A DNA stretch of 64,000 bases, from assembly GCF_007744255.1 (NCBI RefSeq), contig NZ_CP036267.1, forward strand, positions 558,001-622,000, given 5' to 3'. The stretch is from Thalassoglobus polymorphus (GTDB lineage: Bacteria; Planctomycetota; Planctomycetia; Planctomycetales; Planctomycetaceae). Under the pieces are notes generated by a model. It did not search any database. It was not told the origin of the DNA and worked only from the letters and a program-made list of their open reading frames with translations. Shown piece after piece: positions 18,331 through 27,447 of this stretch; the first letter of the stretch is position 1; the number at the start of each line of letters is the position of its first letter. The position numbers and the translations under genes were made by a program.

Positions 18331-19770
18331 ATGAAATCGCAACTTTGGATCGCACTCGTAATCGTGTTCACGGTTTGCACATCAGGAGAAGCTGCCAAGA
18401 AGAATGTGTTGTTCATCGCGATTGACGATCTGCGTCCCGAACTGGGGTGCTTCGGCTCAGATGTTGCCATCTCACCGCACCTGGATGCATTGGCTGCCAA
18501 AAGCGTGGTCTTTAAAAATCACTTTGTGCAAGTCCCAACCTGCGGAGCCTCGCGCTACGCTTTACTGACAGGCAGAAGTCCCGCGAAATCGGGAGTGACA
18601 TCCCAAAACGCAGCCGCTTATCGCGGCAAAAGTGCCTTCTCGATGGAGCAACTTCCCGGAGCACAAACGCTCCCCGAACTTTTCCAGCGAAGCGGCTATC
18701 ACACGACTTTGATCGGAAAAATTTCTCACACTGCAGATGGATTGGTGTACGAATACAACGGCGAAGGAGATGGTCGCCACGAACTCCCGCACGCCTGGGA
18801 TGAGCTGGCAACACCGTTGGGGCCATGGAAGCGTGGCTGGGGAATCTTCTTCGCGTACGCGGACGGCAAGCATCGTGAAGATGGCGGAGGGCATATCGAC
18901 CTGATGCAATTCACGGTCGAAAACGATGATGACCTTCCCGATGGAATGCTGGCAACCACCGCCGAAGAAAAGCTTCGAGAGTTCAGCAAGTCTGACAAAC
19001 CATTCTTCCTCGGCCTGGGGTTTATCAAACCACACTTACCATTCGTCGCCCCCAAGCAGGACTGGGAGGCTTTCGAAGGCGTTCAAATTTCTGATCCACC
19101 ACACCCCGAAAAACCAGACAGCCCACACTGGCACAAAAGTGGTGAGTTTTTTAAGTACACATTCCCGTTCCCGAAAGAACGACCGCTGAGCCCAGAAGAG
19201 ATCCGCGAGTGTCGACGCGCCTATCTAGCCTGTGTTCGTTACACAGATCGGCAAGTCGGCCGCGTGATGAAAGTCCTCGAAGAGACCGGGCTGGCGGAAT
19301 CGACAGTGGTCGTTGTCTGGGGGGACCACGGCTGGAATCTCGGCGATTCCGACATGTGGGCCAAACATACTCCCTTCGAACGAGCTGTTCACAGCCCGCT
19401 AATCATCTTCGATCCAGCCCACACCAACAACGCCCGAACCACTGACGCCCTCGTTGAGACAATCGATATTTACCCCACACTGATTGACCTGTGCGAACCG
19501 TCATTTACAAAAATGACCCATCCACTCGATGGAAAGTCGCTCTTACCAATTCTGAACAACACAAAACCCTCCGTCCGAAACAACGCTGTCAGCTACTGGA
19601 GAGATTCCGTCACCGTCCGAACAGCGACTCACCGTTTAATTGCAACGAAGAAAAAAGGCTCAAACAGAAAATTTGAACTGTACGATCAAACAACAGACTT
19701 CGACCCCGTCAAGAATCTGGCAGAGAGCCAACCTGAAGTCGTCAAAAAACTAACACGATTACTGCCGTAA
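18331..19770 (+). CDS. Secreted sulfatase (iduronate-2-sulfatase-like)
   Basis: 479 residues. I chose the ATG at 18331, which has AAGGA 8 bases upstream and opens a clean signal peptide (MKSQLWIALVIVFTVCTSGEA). The alkaline-phosphatase fold begins with KNVLFIAIDDLRPELGCFG (metal Asp pair). The formylglycine motif C-x-A-S-R is in PTCGASRYALLTGR, with Cys as the residue converted by the sulfatase-modifying enzyme. VVVWGDHGWNLGDSDMWAKHT gives the second metal site. It probably removes sulfate from polysaccharides in the periplasm or outside, as abundant planctomycete sulfatases do. Its 3' end overlaps the last codons of the convergent 58-residue ORF by 12 bases. Confidence 0.93.
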   Translation: MKSQLWIALVIVFTVCTSGEAAKKNVLFIAIDDLRPELGCFGSDVAISPHLDALAAKSVVFKNHFVQVPTCGASRYALLTGRSPAKSGVTSQNAAAYRGKSAFSMEQLPGAQTLPELFQRSGYHTTLIGKISHTADGLVYEYNGEGDGRHELPHAWDELATPLGPWKRGWGIFFAYADGKHREDGGGHIDLMQFTVENDDDLPDGMLATTAEEKLREFSKSDKPFFLGLGFIKPHLPFVAPKQDWEAFEGVQISDPPHPEKPDSPHWHKSGEFFKYTFPFPKERPLSPEEIRECRRAYLACVRYTDRQVGRVMKVLEETGLAESTVVVVWGDHGWNLGDSDMWAKHTPFERAVHSPLIIFDPAHTNNARTTDALVETIDIYPTLIDLCEPSFTKMTHPLDGKSLLPILNNTKPSVRNNAVSYWRDSVTVRTATHRLIATKKKGSNRKFELYDQTTDFDPVKNLAESQPEVVKKLTRLLP

Positions 19771-19935
19771 AAGCGATTCACAAAACCCACTCCGACGAGC
19801 GGCACGATTCAGGTTGCAGCGCGCCACGGTCTCTGTGAGCCGTGCGAGGGCAGATGCAACATTCTCCAGGGCGGAGACGGCCATCAACGGTAAAAGCGAC
19901 CACTCTGTTCCGTACGGTTGGCATAGTCTTGGCAT
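19759..19935 (-). CDS. 58-residue hypothetical protein, duplicated in the window
   Basis: From the ATG at 19935 the product is 58 residues: an opening MPRLCQPYGTEWSLLPLM, a helical, Ala/Leu-rich middle (SALENVASALARLTETVAR) and a basic end. A related copy at 10085-10210 shares the start, the flanking upstream bases and most residues. The changes between them are mainly conservative (D/E, I/V, A/T, S/T), which suggests translation. The other copy carries one stop. No family is recognised. It could be a small regulatory or membrane-associated protein, or a repeat with coding appearance. Confidence 0.5.
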   Translation of the reverse strand: MPRLCQPYGTEWSLLPLMAVSALENVASALARLTETVARCNLNRAARRSGFCESLLRQ

Positions 19936-20010
19936 GGTGGATTCATTATTGTCAGGGGCACTCTGTCGTTCTCTATCGCAGCCTTCCCCCTCCATCGGAG
20001 AGCCATTCAA

Positions 20011-20253
20011 ATGTCTATCGATCAGCTGACGCAATTCTTCGGTTGGTGTACCGCAATCAACATGGGTGTGCTCGTCGTTTCAACGATCGCGCTTGTCTTC
20101 CTGACCGGGCCGGTTTCGAAGATTCATAGCCGTGTGATGGGAGTGCAGGAGTCTGAGCTTCCCCCGTTATATTTCCAGTATTTGGGGCACTACAAAATTG
20201 CCGTCCTGGTTTTCAATCTTGTACCGTACATCGCTTTAAAGCTCGTCACATGA
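20011..20253 (+). CDS. DUF6868-like small membrane protein
   Basis: 80 residues with two membrane helices (INMGVLVVSTIALVFL and KIAVLVFNLVPYIALKLV). The opening QLTQFFGWCTAINMG, the middle IHSRVMG and PLYFQYLGHYKIA match what I remember of DUF6868. Function is unknown. The convergent large DUF1559-type gene ends 24 bases away. Confidence 0.75.
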   Translation: MSIDQLTQFFGWCTAINMGVLVVSTIALVFLTGPVSKIHSRVMGVQESELPPLYFQYLGHYKIAVLVFNLVPYIALKLVT

Positions 20254-20277
20254 GACTGAGCGGAAGAAGCTGGTCGG

Positions 20278-23200
20278 TCACTCTTTGTTTGCGGTTGCTT
20301 TCTTTTTTCTTTTGACAGTTAGCGTTGCGTGCAGTCCGTCTTCGAGGAATTTGAGGCCGATGGTCAGGCCGCCGAAGTTGGAGAGGACGTTTTGAATGGC
20401 GCCTTTTTCCTGGCCGATGGCTGCCTGTTTTGGAGAGTAGGCGCTGCCGTGGACGGAGCATTCGAGGTGCTCACCCTGTTGATGATATTTCCCACCGCAG
20501 GGGCAGTAGAAATCGAGTCCGTACAGTTGTTCGGCCCGCTGTTCGGCTCGCTGTTCGATGTGGTTGGTTCTCTGCGTTGCGACTACGGTGTTCTTCAGGC
20601 TCGAAAGGCGTCCGACGTTGTCGAGGCATGCCTGACGATGATTTTCCGCCCAACCCAGCTGGAAGTTTGAGAGGGTTTGATTCCAGTTCTCGGGGCGGAT
20701 ACGGATCATGGCATGTGCGGACGATGCAGGGTCGTTGCTTCCCTGGACTCCTTCTGCGTGCAGCTTGGCAAGGTCATGCAGGACATCGGGCTTGCTGGCG
20801 ATGTACAGTTGATTTTCGATTCTGGCCCAGAAAAATCTCCATTTGATCGGGCCGAGCGAGATGCACTCAGTCCGCGCGAGGACGTTTTCACCCACGGGGA
20901 TTTTGTAAAAGTCATTCTCCGTTCTGAACCAGCCTGTCGTGACGGTTTTCCGTGCAACCGGTGCGAGTAGGTCGTCGAGGTGGTCAAGGAATCGATCGGT
21001 GACTTCGACATCGTCCAGCGGCATTGAGACGTAAACAGGTGAATTGAGCGAAGCGACCAACAGGAAGACGGGGATGAAATCGTCATTGAAGTTATTTCGG
21101 TTCGAGAACGATCCTAACATTTGGCCCAGAAAACGAGTGAGCTGAAAATCGAAAGTCTGTTCTGAATCGTAGACATGAAAACCGATCTGGTTTTTGACGC
21201 CTTTGGTCACGAAGTCGTAGGCCAGCTTCTCGTCAACCTGTCCATCTCGCAAATGAGTCAACCGGTAGGCCAATCCGGATCGATTGCGGCGGCGCAGATT
21301 TGTGCGGGTACCGAAGTTCTGAAGAACTTCACCTCCGTTGCGTGTAATGGCATGGTCCAGCGTCTGCTTCTCGATGTCGTTGTTGATGGAACGAACACTT
21401 CCATCAGCCATGACAATGAGCGACTTTTGATCGTATTTCCCCAGGAGGATCTCTGCGAGCCGATTGTTTTTCGCTTTGACGTCGTCGGGGCTTGTCCAGA
21501 TGATAGCGTCAGCGATGTTACTGTCCACGAAGAGAACGGTGTTGGATGTTCCGTCAGTTGTATCGCGGATTTTGACGCCATCTTTACCACCTGTGAAGAG
21601 CGTCTTTTCGCCCACAACGACCTGATAGCTTGTTCGTCCTTCTGCTTTTTTCTCACCGGGGATCGCGTAGATGTTTGGGATTTTTCCAATGAGTTTTCGG
21701 TTGTGCGGACTGCTCCAAGGTTCATCCAAATGGAATTGTTGATACAGCTCATTTTGATCCAAATATGGAAGTAGATGAACACGCCAGCTCAGCAGCTGTT
21801 TACCCTTTGCATCGGTATTTGCAACGGGAGGAAAGGCCCTGTGAGTATCGTGATAGTTGTGCATCGCCAGTCCAATCTGTTGCATTCGCTGCGAGCTGAC
21901 TTCGAATAAATACTCTGGCGATTGAAGATCTGCCTGCTGGTCAGGGACTGGCGGTTGCCAACCTGATTTCTGTAGCAGACCTTGTTTGTCAATCTGAAAG
22001 CTCATGCTGAAGATGTTTCGCTCGGGCACAGGGGCAGTCTCAAGCGGGGTCGTTTTTCCTCCAAGTGTGGCAGCCATTCCCTGATAGATCGAATTGTTAA
22101 TCAATGGCAGAATAATCGTCTCCATCCGGTATTCCTCCGGCTGAACTGATACGCGAATGGCGATGGGATCGAAGAAGGTTCTCCAGTACCGTTCGTATGC
22201 GGTGACGAACTCTGTATAGAGTTTAGCTTCTTCATCAGAGACCTTCTCAACGGCGATTTCACAGCACGGTTTCAATGAACCAATCTGTCCGTGGTGTGAG
22301 CAAATTCCTGTTTGACCATCCTCGCTGAGCTTGTAGGTTCCGCCACTGGGGCAGGTGAATTTTGCTTTGCCGAAATCTGCCGGCAAGGCTTCCTTCTCAA
22401 TCAGGTCTTCAATTGATTGAGGCGACGCGCCCTGTTCGCTTTCGTAAAGAGCACAGGCATGGCTGAGCATTCGCAGATGGTTGTAGCAAAGGACGCGGCG
22501 GCGTTCGGTCAGTTTTAATTCTGGGCCAGTCAACCGGCGAATAAACGGATCGGACAGATAGATCAGCCCATCTTCCTCCTTGGCTCCCAGCGGCATCAAG
22601 GTTCGGATGTACGCGAACTCATCAGAGTCTGCGAGGCTTGCTCGACGGTCTTTCGGCTCACCCTGAAAGGTGTCTATGACTCTCTTCAGCCCGACAAGCG
22701 AATTGCTGCGCAGGTGGAGATCTTCTCCCACGAAAGCCGAGTAAACGTTCACCTTGCGGTCCGGACTTGTCAGGCTTTCGTATTTGATTCCTTTGTAAGT
22801 TCCTTGATTACGAACTGCTTTGCCATGGGCTTTTGCTGCATTTGTAAGGAAGGTTTCCAGTTGGGCTTTGAAGACGACTGGCTGTTGATATCGAAAGAGC
22901 AGGGTGATGTCGCTTCCGCGAGTGAGGTAGAGGTCGTTCCCGGTCGCAGCAATTTCTTTGACGACCAAGTCGTAGAACGGCTTGAGTAAATCATTGGTCT
23001 CAAGTGCCAACTGAGTGAGCAACTCTTCGTTGACATTAGAGGAGTACGCTTTGTGGTTCGATTGGCTGATCAAGTGCGCTCCCCATTGATCACTGAGAGC
23101 GAGGACGTCCAGAAGTTTGCTGACCGACTGAAAGTGGATGTAGTATTGATCTTCAGGAATGTAGCTTGCTAGCAGGGAAGTTTTTCGAGGTTGGTTCCCC

Positions 23201-23712
23201 AGCATCTCTTTCCATGGGTGACTTTTCGTCCTTGGCCCCTGTAACGTTTTGACCAAAACATTCTGTTCGGACGCCTCAGCTTTTCCGGAAGGGAGATTGC
23301 TGCGACCGTTTCGAGCATTGACGGGGCCATCTGCCATGGCTTCAAGTTGCAGGCTCTCTTGAATCGCTAATGTTCCAGTAAAGAGGCTGAACAGATTGAC
23401 GCCGTCGGCGCGGCGTCTCCATTCGGGGTTGGAAGCGTTGAGGGTCGCGAAAATTTTCTTCGCGAACTCCTTCTCGATTCCTTCCCGTTTCGCGAGTTGC
23501 ATAGTCACGTATTGGAGATAAGCATCGTTCGGGTACATCTCCAAGTGCTCCATGCCTGTGTCGAGAGTCCATTGAGCAGGCGGCTGAGCAGGCGACTTTG
23601 AACCCTCATCAGCATCTTGGGCAATCGCCGGACGCAGCCCGGACAGCAATCCCCCCACACAAATCGTAATCAGTATTGAACTCTTCATGAGCGTTCGTTG
23701 CTTGATGGACAT
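20278..23712 (-). CDS. Very large secreted DUF1559-type protein with two cysteine ribbons
   Basis: 1144 residues with a signal peptide at the N-terminus (SSILITICVGGLLSG, then PAIAQ). I keep the first ATG because GGGAAG precedes it. Around residues 610-800 is the DUF1559 core: SSQRMQQIGLAMHNYHDTHRAFPP, LSWRVHLLPYLDQNELY, and TDGTSNTVLFVD with the late VMADGSVRSI. In typical DUF1559 proteins this core follows a pilin-like helix; here it is embedded in a much longer chain. Two Cys/His ribbons (FTCPSGGTYKL...ICSHHG near 455 and FYCPCGGKYH...LECSVHG near 1085) resemble each other. No enzyme motif is visible. Function is unknown. Confidence 0.85.
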   Translation of the reverse strand: MSIKQRTLMKSSILITICVGGLLSGLRPAIAQDADEGSKSPAQPPAQWTLDTGMEHLEMYPNDAYLQYVTMQLAKREGIEKEFAKKIFATLNASNPEWRRRADGVNLFSLFTGTLAIQESLQLEAMADGPVNARNGRSNLPSGKAEASEQNVLVKTLQGPRTKSHPWKEMLGNQPRKTSLLASYIPEDQYYIHFQSVSKLLDVLALSDQWGAHLISQSNHKAYSSNVNEELLTQLALETNDLLKPFYDLVVKEIAATGNDLYLTRGSDITLLFRYQQPVVFKAQLETFLTNAAKAHGKAVRNQGTYKGIKYESLTSPDRKVNVYSAFVGEDLHLRSNSLVGLKRVIDTFQGEPKDRRASLADSDEFAYIRTLMPLGAKEEDGLIYLSDPFIRRLTGPELKLTERRRVLCYNHLRMLSHACALYESEQGASPQSIEDLIEKEALPADFGKAKFTCPSGGTYKLSEDGQTGICSHHGQIGSLKPCCEIAVEKVSDEEAKLYTEFVTAYERYWRTFFDPIAIRVSVQPEEYRMETIILPLINNSIYQGMAATLGGKTTPLETAPVPERNIFSMSFQIDKQGLLQKSGWQPPVPDQQADLQSPEYLFEVSSQRMQQIGLAMHNYHDTHRAFPPVANTDAKGKQLLSWRVHLLPYLDQNELYQQFHLDEPWSSPHNRKLIGKIPNIYAIPGEKKAEGRTSYQVVVGEKTLFTGGKDGVKIRDTTDGTSNTVLFVDSNIADAIIWTSPDDVKAKNNRLAEILLGKYDQKSLIVMADGSVRSINNDIEKQTLDHAITRNGGEVLQNFGTRTNLRRRNRSGLAYRLTHLRDGQVDEKLAYDFVTKGVKNQIGFHVYDSEQTFDFQLTRFLGQMLGSFSNRNNFNDDFIPVFLLVASLNSPVYVSMPLDDVEVTDRFLDHLDDLLAPVARKTVTTGWFRTENDFYKIPVGENVLARTECISLGPIKWRFFWARIENQLYIASKPDVLHDLAKLHAEGVQGSNDPASSAHAMIRIRPENWNQTLSNFQLGWAENHRQACLDNVGRLSSLKNTVVATQRTNHIEQRAEQRAEQLYGLDFYCPCGGKYHQQGEHLECSVHGSAYSPKQAAIGQEKGAIQNVLSNFGGLTIGLKFLEDGLHATLTVKRKKKATANKE

Positions 23713-24151
23713 TTGAGGCTTCCCGGAAAGAGGTACGTGTGCTCTGTTGAGTTTGAACTGTCACGCGGTTGGTGTCAGCCGGCTCACTCGTTGTGGTGCG
23801 ACAGGACTGTTTTCGAACAATTTTTCGTGAGTGCCAGGGCTTAGGCGGCTCCAGCGTTCGGACTCATCTACTTGACTATGCGTGGTCGCTCGCAAAAACT
23901 CACGCGATAATTCAAGATAATATGAAATTGCTGTGCATTCGGAATGTGACGACTTGCGGTCGCCCTTGTCGCCGACTTCAATCTGGTGAGACAAGGAAAG
24001 GCTCACGAATCGATTCGTGAGGGGAAGAATTGTTGGCCAGTGAGACAGAGTCTTGGTTGATTTGTGAGACGGGGCACAGCCGAAGATGTGGTGATGCTGT
24101 AAGATTCTTGACGCAAACTCCGCTTAAACCAGACGTTGTGAGAAACACAAG
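23713..24151. other. Gene-free divergent region with a perfect palindrome
   Basis: About 440 bases between two divergently transcribed genes, so it must hold both promoters. The one striking feature is the 20-bp palindrome at 24002-24021. Nothing else is supported. Confidence 0.5.
24002..24021. promoter_or_regulatory. Perfect 20-bp palindrome, possible operator
   Basis: CTCACGAATCGATTCGTGAG is its own reverse complement. It lies 131 bases before the phosphatase-like gene and about 690 codon-free bases are not available elsewhere for its promoter, so binding of a dimeric regulator is a reasonable inference. No known operator consensus is matched. Confidence 0.45.
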
Positions 24152-24889
24152 ATGACACATCAATCAGGATTCCAGTACTTCTGGGATAAGTTTTCAGTTC
24201 AGTTTGGAGGCGTTGCGATCCTTCTTGCCTTATTCGGAATAGTGCAGAAGCAGGCGGCGGCCTCGGAGCTTCATCCGGAACTGGTGAAGTATGTACAGGC
24301 ACGTCAATCAGAGTTTGAGCAGATTCCGGCTTCACGAAAAGCGGAGCTCGAAAAACTGTCTCGTTATATTGAATCGAGATTGGAGACTGCTTCGCCGATT
24401 CAAATGACCTTTATCTGCACTCACAATTCCAGGCGGAGCCACATGGCTCAGCTTTGGGCTGCTGTTGCTGCGACGCATTATGGAGTCGAGCAGTTCAAGT
24501 CTTACTCTGGTGGGACCGAGGCGACTGCGTTTAATCCTCGGGCGGTCGCAGCCTTGCAGCGAGCCGGACTGAACCTTACGACTGATGGGGCTCGACCAAA
24601 CCCACGTTACAAGGTTTCATGCTCTTTAACGGGTGAGAATTGGGAATGCTTTTCCAAGGTCTATCATTCGCCTCCGAATCCAACTGCCAACTTTTGTGCG
24701 GTCATGACTTGTTCGAGTGCGGATGAAGACTGCCCGGTTGTGGCAGGGGCGGATGCCAGGTTTGCGATCCCGTATGTGGATCCAAAAATCTCAGACAATA
24801 CTCCTGAAGAATCTGCGACATACGATGAGCGCTCGGCTCAAATTGCCCGAGAGATGTTTTATGTATTCTCCAAGCTGGAATCGAAGTGA
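24152..24889 (+). CDS. Low-molecular-weight phosphatase/arsenate-reductase-like protein with N-terminal membrane segment
   Basis: 245 residues. The P-loop C-x5-R-S of LMW protein tyrosine phosphatases is in FICTHNSRRSHMAQ (Cys at about residue 88). The later region has a candidate general-acid Asp in VDPKISDNTPEE. Upstream of the fold is a hydrophobic stretch (VAILLALFGIVQ, about 21-32) ending AAASE, which looks like a signal peptide or anchor and would place this normally cytoplasmic fold outside the inner membrane. Extra cysteines (SCS, WECF, TCSSADEDCP) are unusual for LMW-PTP. Substrate (phosphotyrosine versus arsenate) is open. Confidence 0.8.
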   Translation: MTHQSGFQYFWDKFSVQFGGVAILLALFGIVQKQAAASELHPELVKYVQARQSEFEQIPASRKAELEKLSRYIESRLETASPIQMTFICTHNSRRSHMAQLWAAVAATHYGVEQFKSYSGGTEATAFNPRAVAALQRAGLNLTTDGARPNPRYKVSCSLTGENWECFSKVYHSPPNPTANFCAVMTCSSADEDCPVVAGADARFAIPYVDPKISDNTPEESATYDERSAQIAREMFYVFSKLESK

Positions 24890-24952
24890 TCGATATTCAC
24901 AAGGTATTTGCAGGAGTCTTGAGGGATGCGCTAATAAAGCGGTGCACAAAAA

Positions 24953-24984
24953 AAACGGTGTGAACTTTGGAGTTCACACCGTTT
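24953..24984. terminator. Bidirectional terminator
   Basis: AAACGGTGTGAACT pairs perfectly with AGTTCACACCGTTT over a TTGG loop (14 bp). An A-run precedes it on the plus strand, giving a U-run for the minus-strand rplS transcript. It separates the convergent phosphatase-like and rplS genes. Confidence 0.9.
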
Positions 24985-25008
24985 GAAAACCTGGATTGAT
25001 TCCGGGGC

Positions 25009-25386
25009 TTATGTGTTGGTCTCTGCTTCGCCTGCACGGGCTCGGCGTTCTCGGAGACGAGTTGCTTTTCCGATTCGGTCTCGCAGGTAGAAGAGTTTTG
25101 CGCGACGGACTCGAGCATGGCGTTTGACAACGACATCAGCGACTTTTGGGGAGTTCATCGGGAAGGTTCGTTCGACTCCTTCACCGGCGACGATGCGGCG
25201 GACTGTGAACATTTCGTTCATGCCACGTCCTCGTGTAGCGATCACGACTCCTGCGAAGATCTGGATTCGTTCTTTGCTGCCTTCCAGAATTCGCGTGTGG
25301 ACGTCAACGGTATCGCCGACGCCGAATTTTAGTGGGTTCTCACGCAAGCTGGATTTTTCAGCGAGGTCGAGTAGTGGGTTGCGCAT
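25009..25386 (-). CDS. rplS: 50S ribosomal protein L19
   Basis: 125 residues; lies at the 30S-50S interface. FGVGDTVDVHTRILEG, ERIQIFAGVVIATRGRG, TVRRIVAGEGVERTFP and RRAKLFYLRDRIGKATR are the family's conserved blocks. It is the last gene of the minus-strand rpsP-trmD-rplS group; trmD ends 128 bases upstream. Confidence 0.97.
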   Translation of the reverse strand: MRNPLLDLAEKSSLRENPLKFGVGDTVDVHTRILEGSKERIQIFAGVVIATRGRGMNEMFTVRRIVAGEGVERTFPMNSPKVADVVVKRHARVRRAKLFYLRDRIGKATRLRERRARAGEAETNT

Positions 25387-25514
25387 ATTTCTGCTCCTCT
25401 CAATGTCGTTCGAATTGTCACGAGAGGTTCCCGGTTGGGAAGGGGAACATCGTCAAGTTGATCGTCCTGTCCCGACGACGCAGCTGAAGCCTGAATACTA
25501 GAACGGGTTCTCAA

Positions 25515-26213
25515 TTATTCGTGGAGGTCTTCGCCGCTAAGTAAGTCATTCCGCCGTTGGCGGGTTCTTTCTAAACTTTGTTCTTCTCGCCATTTGGCAA
25601 TCGCTTGATGGTTGCCACTCAGAAGGATTTCGGGAACTTCCATTCCACGAAACTCTCTGGGACGGGTGAACTGGGGATGTTCCAGTAACCCTGTCGAGGA
25701 GAAGGAATCTTCTTTGGCACTTGCCTCGTCCCCTAACACTCCGGGAATGAGACGCATGATCGATTCGATGATCAGCATGGCTGGGACTTCACCGCCGTTG
25801 CAGATGAAATCGCCAATCGAAACTTCCATTGGCTTCAGGCCCTGGCTGATTCGATCATCAAATCCCTCGTATCGACCGCACAGTAGCAATAGCCTTTGTT
25901 CGGTCGAAAGTTCTTCGGCAAGGTTTTGATCGAGCTTTCTTCCCTGCGGAGTGAGCATGATCAACTTGCCGGGTTGCTGAGATTCGGCCTGAACTGCTTC
26001 GACGCAGTCAAAAACCGGTTCACAGCGAATCAGCATTCCGGGGCCGCCCCCATAGGGCGTATCGTCTACTGATTGGTGTTTGTCTTTTGTCCAGTCTCGA
26101 AAATTCCAGAGCTGAATGTTGATGAGTTCGGCGTCGATCGCCTTCTTCAGCAAGCTTTGCTGAAGGAACCCCTCAAACAGCCCCGGAAAGAGCGTAAGCA
26201 CGTCGAAACGCAT
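25515..26213 (-). CDS. trmD: tRNA (guanine-37-N1)-methyltransferase
   Basis: Methylates G37 of tRNAs with G36, preventing frameshifting. 232 residues. The SPOUT knot with the SAM site is visible in LLLCGRYEGFDDRI and SIGDFICNGGEVPAM, the N-terminus in MRFDVLTLFPGLFEGFL, and the hinge in DTPYGGGPGMLIR. It lies between rpsP and rplS. The usual neighbour rimM is not present in the 338-base gap before it. Confidence 0.97.
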   Translation of the reverse strand: MRFDVLTLFPGLFEGFLQQSLLKKAIDAELINIQLWNFRDWTKDKHQSVDDTPYGGGPGMLIRCEPVFDCVEAVQAESQQPGKLIMLTPQGRKLDQNLAEELSTEQRLLLLCGRYEGFDDRISQGLKPMEVSIGDFICNGGEVPAMLIIESIMRLIPGVLGDEASAKEDSFSSTGLLEHPQFTRPREFRGMEVPEILLSGNHQAIAKWREEQSLERTRQRRNDLLSGEDLHE

Positions 26214-26551
26214 TCCGAAAACCGATTAGAACGTTTTGCTTGATTAATGTATATCTCTGTGAAGTGCGTCGTTACGAAACCTGAAATTGCCTTTGGTCGA
26301 GGCCATTTCTTGAGGCTGACGCATCACGGGGCTGTCACCGCTGACTCATCACCGCTAGTTAACGACTGCTGATTATTCATTATTTAACAACCTACCGCTG
26401 GTTCTTGACCACTGATGTGTTGTCAATAATACGCAAACGTCCAGATGAAGCTGTGTGAAGACTTCTCTTGAGGTCTTCTACTGACTTGTTGGCCTGCATG
26501 AAGGGGACTCACCACAGGACAGAACAGGTCAGTCATTTTATTGAAAATGAC
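26214..26551. other. Spacer between rpsP and trmD; hairpin after rpsP
   Basis: No RimM or other protein is encoded here. Directly after the rpsP stop codon, 26532-26551 forms the hairpin GTCATTTT-attg-AAAATGAC without a T-run. It may stabilise the rpsP 3' end or partly terminate. A second small hairpin (GAAGAC...GTCTTC) lies further downstream in the transcript. Confidence 0.5.
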
Positions 26552-26920
26552 CTAGCTTTCAGCTGGAGCTTCCGCTTCTTCTTCAGCAGGAGCATCTTCG
26601 CTGGCTTCCGGCTCAGGAGCCTTTTTCACCTTCGGAGCTTCCATTGGAGGTGGTGATTTCGTTTCACCCCAATCATTATCTTTAAATTTCCGGATGAGAA
26701 CAGCGACTTTTTCAGACGGCTGTGCTCCCACGGAAATCCAATGGTCGATGCGATCCATTTTCAAAGTCACACGTTGTGATTTGTCCATTTTCATGGGATC
26801 GTACGTTCCAACCTCTTCGATGGCTTCACCATCACGAGGTTTGCGAGCATCCATTATGCAGATGCGATAAAAAGGACGATGTGTTCGTCCCAGCTTTTTC
26901 ATTCGAATCCGAACCGCCAC
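26552..26920 (-). CDS. rpsP: 30S ribosomal protein S16 with acidic/proline tail
   Basis: 122 residues from a GTG start that has AGGAGA upstream; longer upstream frames lack binding sites. The conserved start AVRIRMKKLGRTHRPFYRI and VGTYDPMK identify S16. After about residue 85 a tail of Pro, Glu and Ala is added (KKAPEPEASEDAPAEEE), giving a longer protein than the common 80-90 residues. It is the first gene of the group. Confidence 0.95.
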   Translation of the reverse strand: MAVRIRMKKLGRTHRPFYRICIMDARKPRDGEAIEEVGTYDPMKMDKSQRVTLKMDRIDHWISVGAQPSEKVAVLIRKFKDNDWGETKSPPPMEAPKVKKAPEPEASEDAPAEEEAEAPAES

Positions 26921-27447
26921 GTTTGTCTCCTGAGACAACTGAAAAATCTGCTGAAATAATCTATCGGTGAATATTTGTCCCCATCCTGATGACGGGGACG
27001 TTTTTTTAGCAAAGAGCAGGGATTGACACCCTGATCTCAGAATCTTCTGATCAATATAACACAATTGACCAAGCAGAATCTGTGCGCACAATTTGGGGAA
27101 AGGGCCTGTTTACACGATTTCGGTCGATTTGTCACCTCAAACGGCAGCGAATTCTGGGCAAACAGGCCTCAGGGCATCAGCCGAACGGGTTGATACTGCG
27201 AAGATTCCCTCGCGGACTGGCCGAGTTCCCTCTGATTTCTGGACCTCAATTAAGAATGTGAAGCAAATTACTGGATGTAATAATTCTTGTAACCCCTTCC
27301 CTATAATGTTCTTACGGCGAATCTCGTAGGGTTTTGTGTTTTTTTCATTCTTTTTCTGTCACAGATTCTCGCATTCTCCGCTGAGAGTTTTACCGGCCAA
27401 CAAGGCTGGCAAGAAAAACTCACCTCACCGCTCACCGGAGAAGTCCA
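26921..27447. other. Divergent promoter region between rpsP and the PDZ/repeat gene
   Basis: About 530 bases holding the promoters for both divergent genes. A perfect TATAAT lies at 27302-27307, about 140 bases before the repeat-protein gene. A good -35 at the right distance is not obvious, so it is only a candidate -10. Confidence 0.4.
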
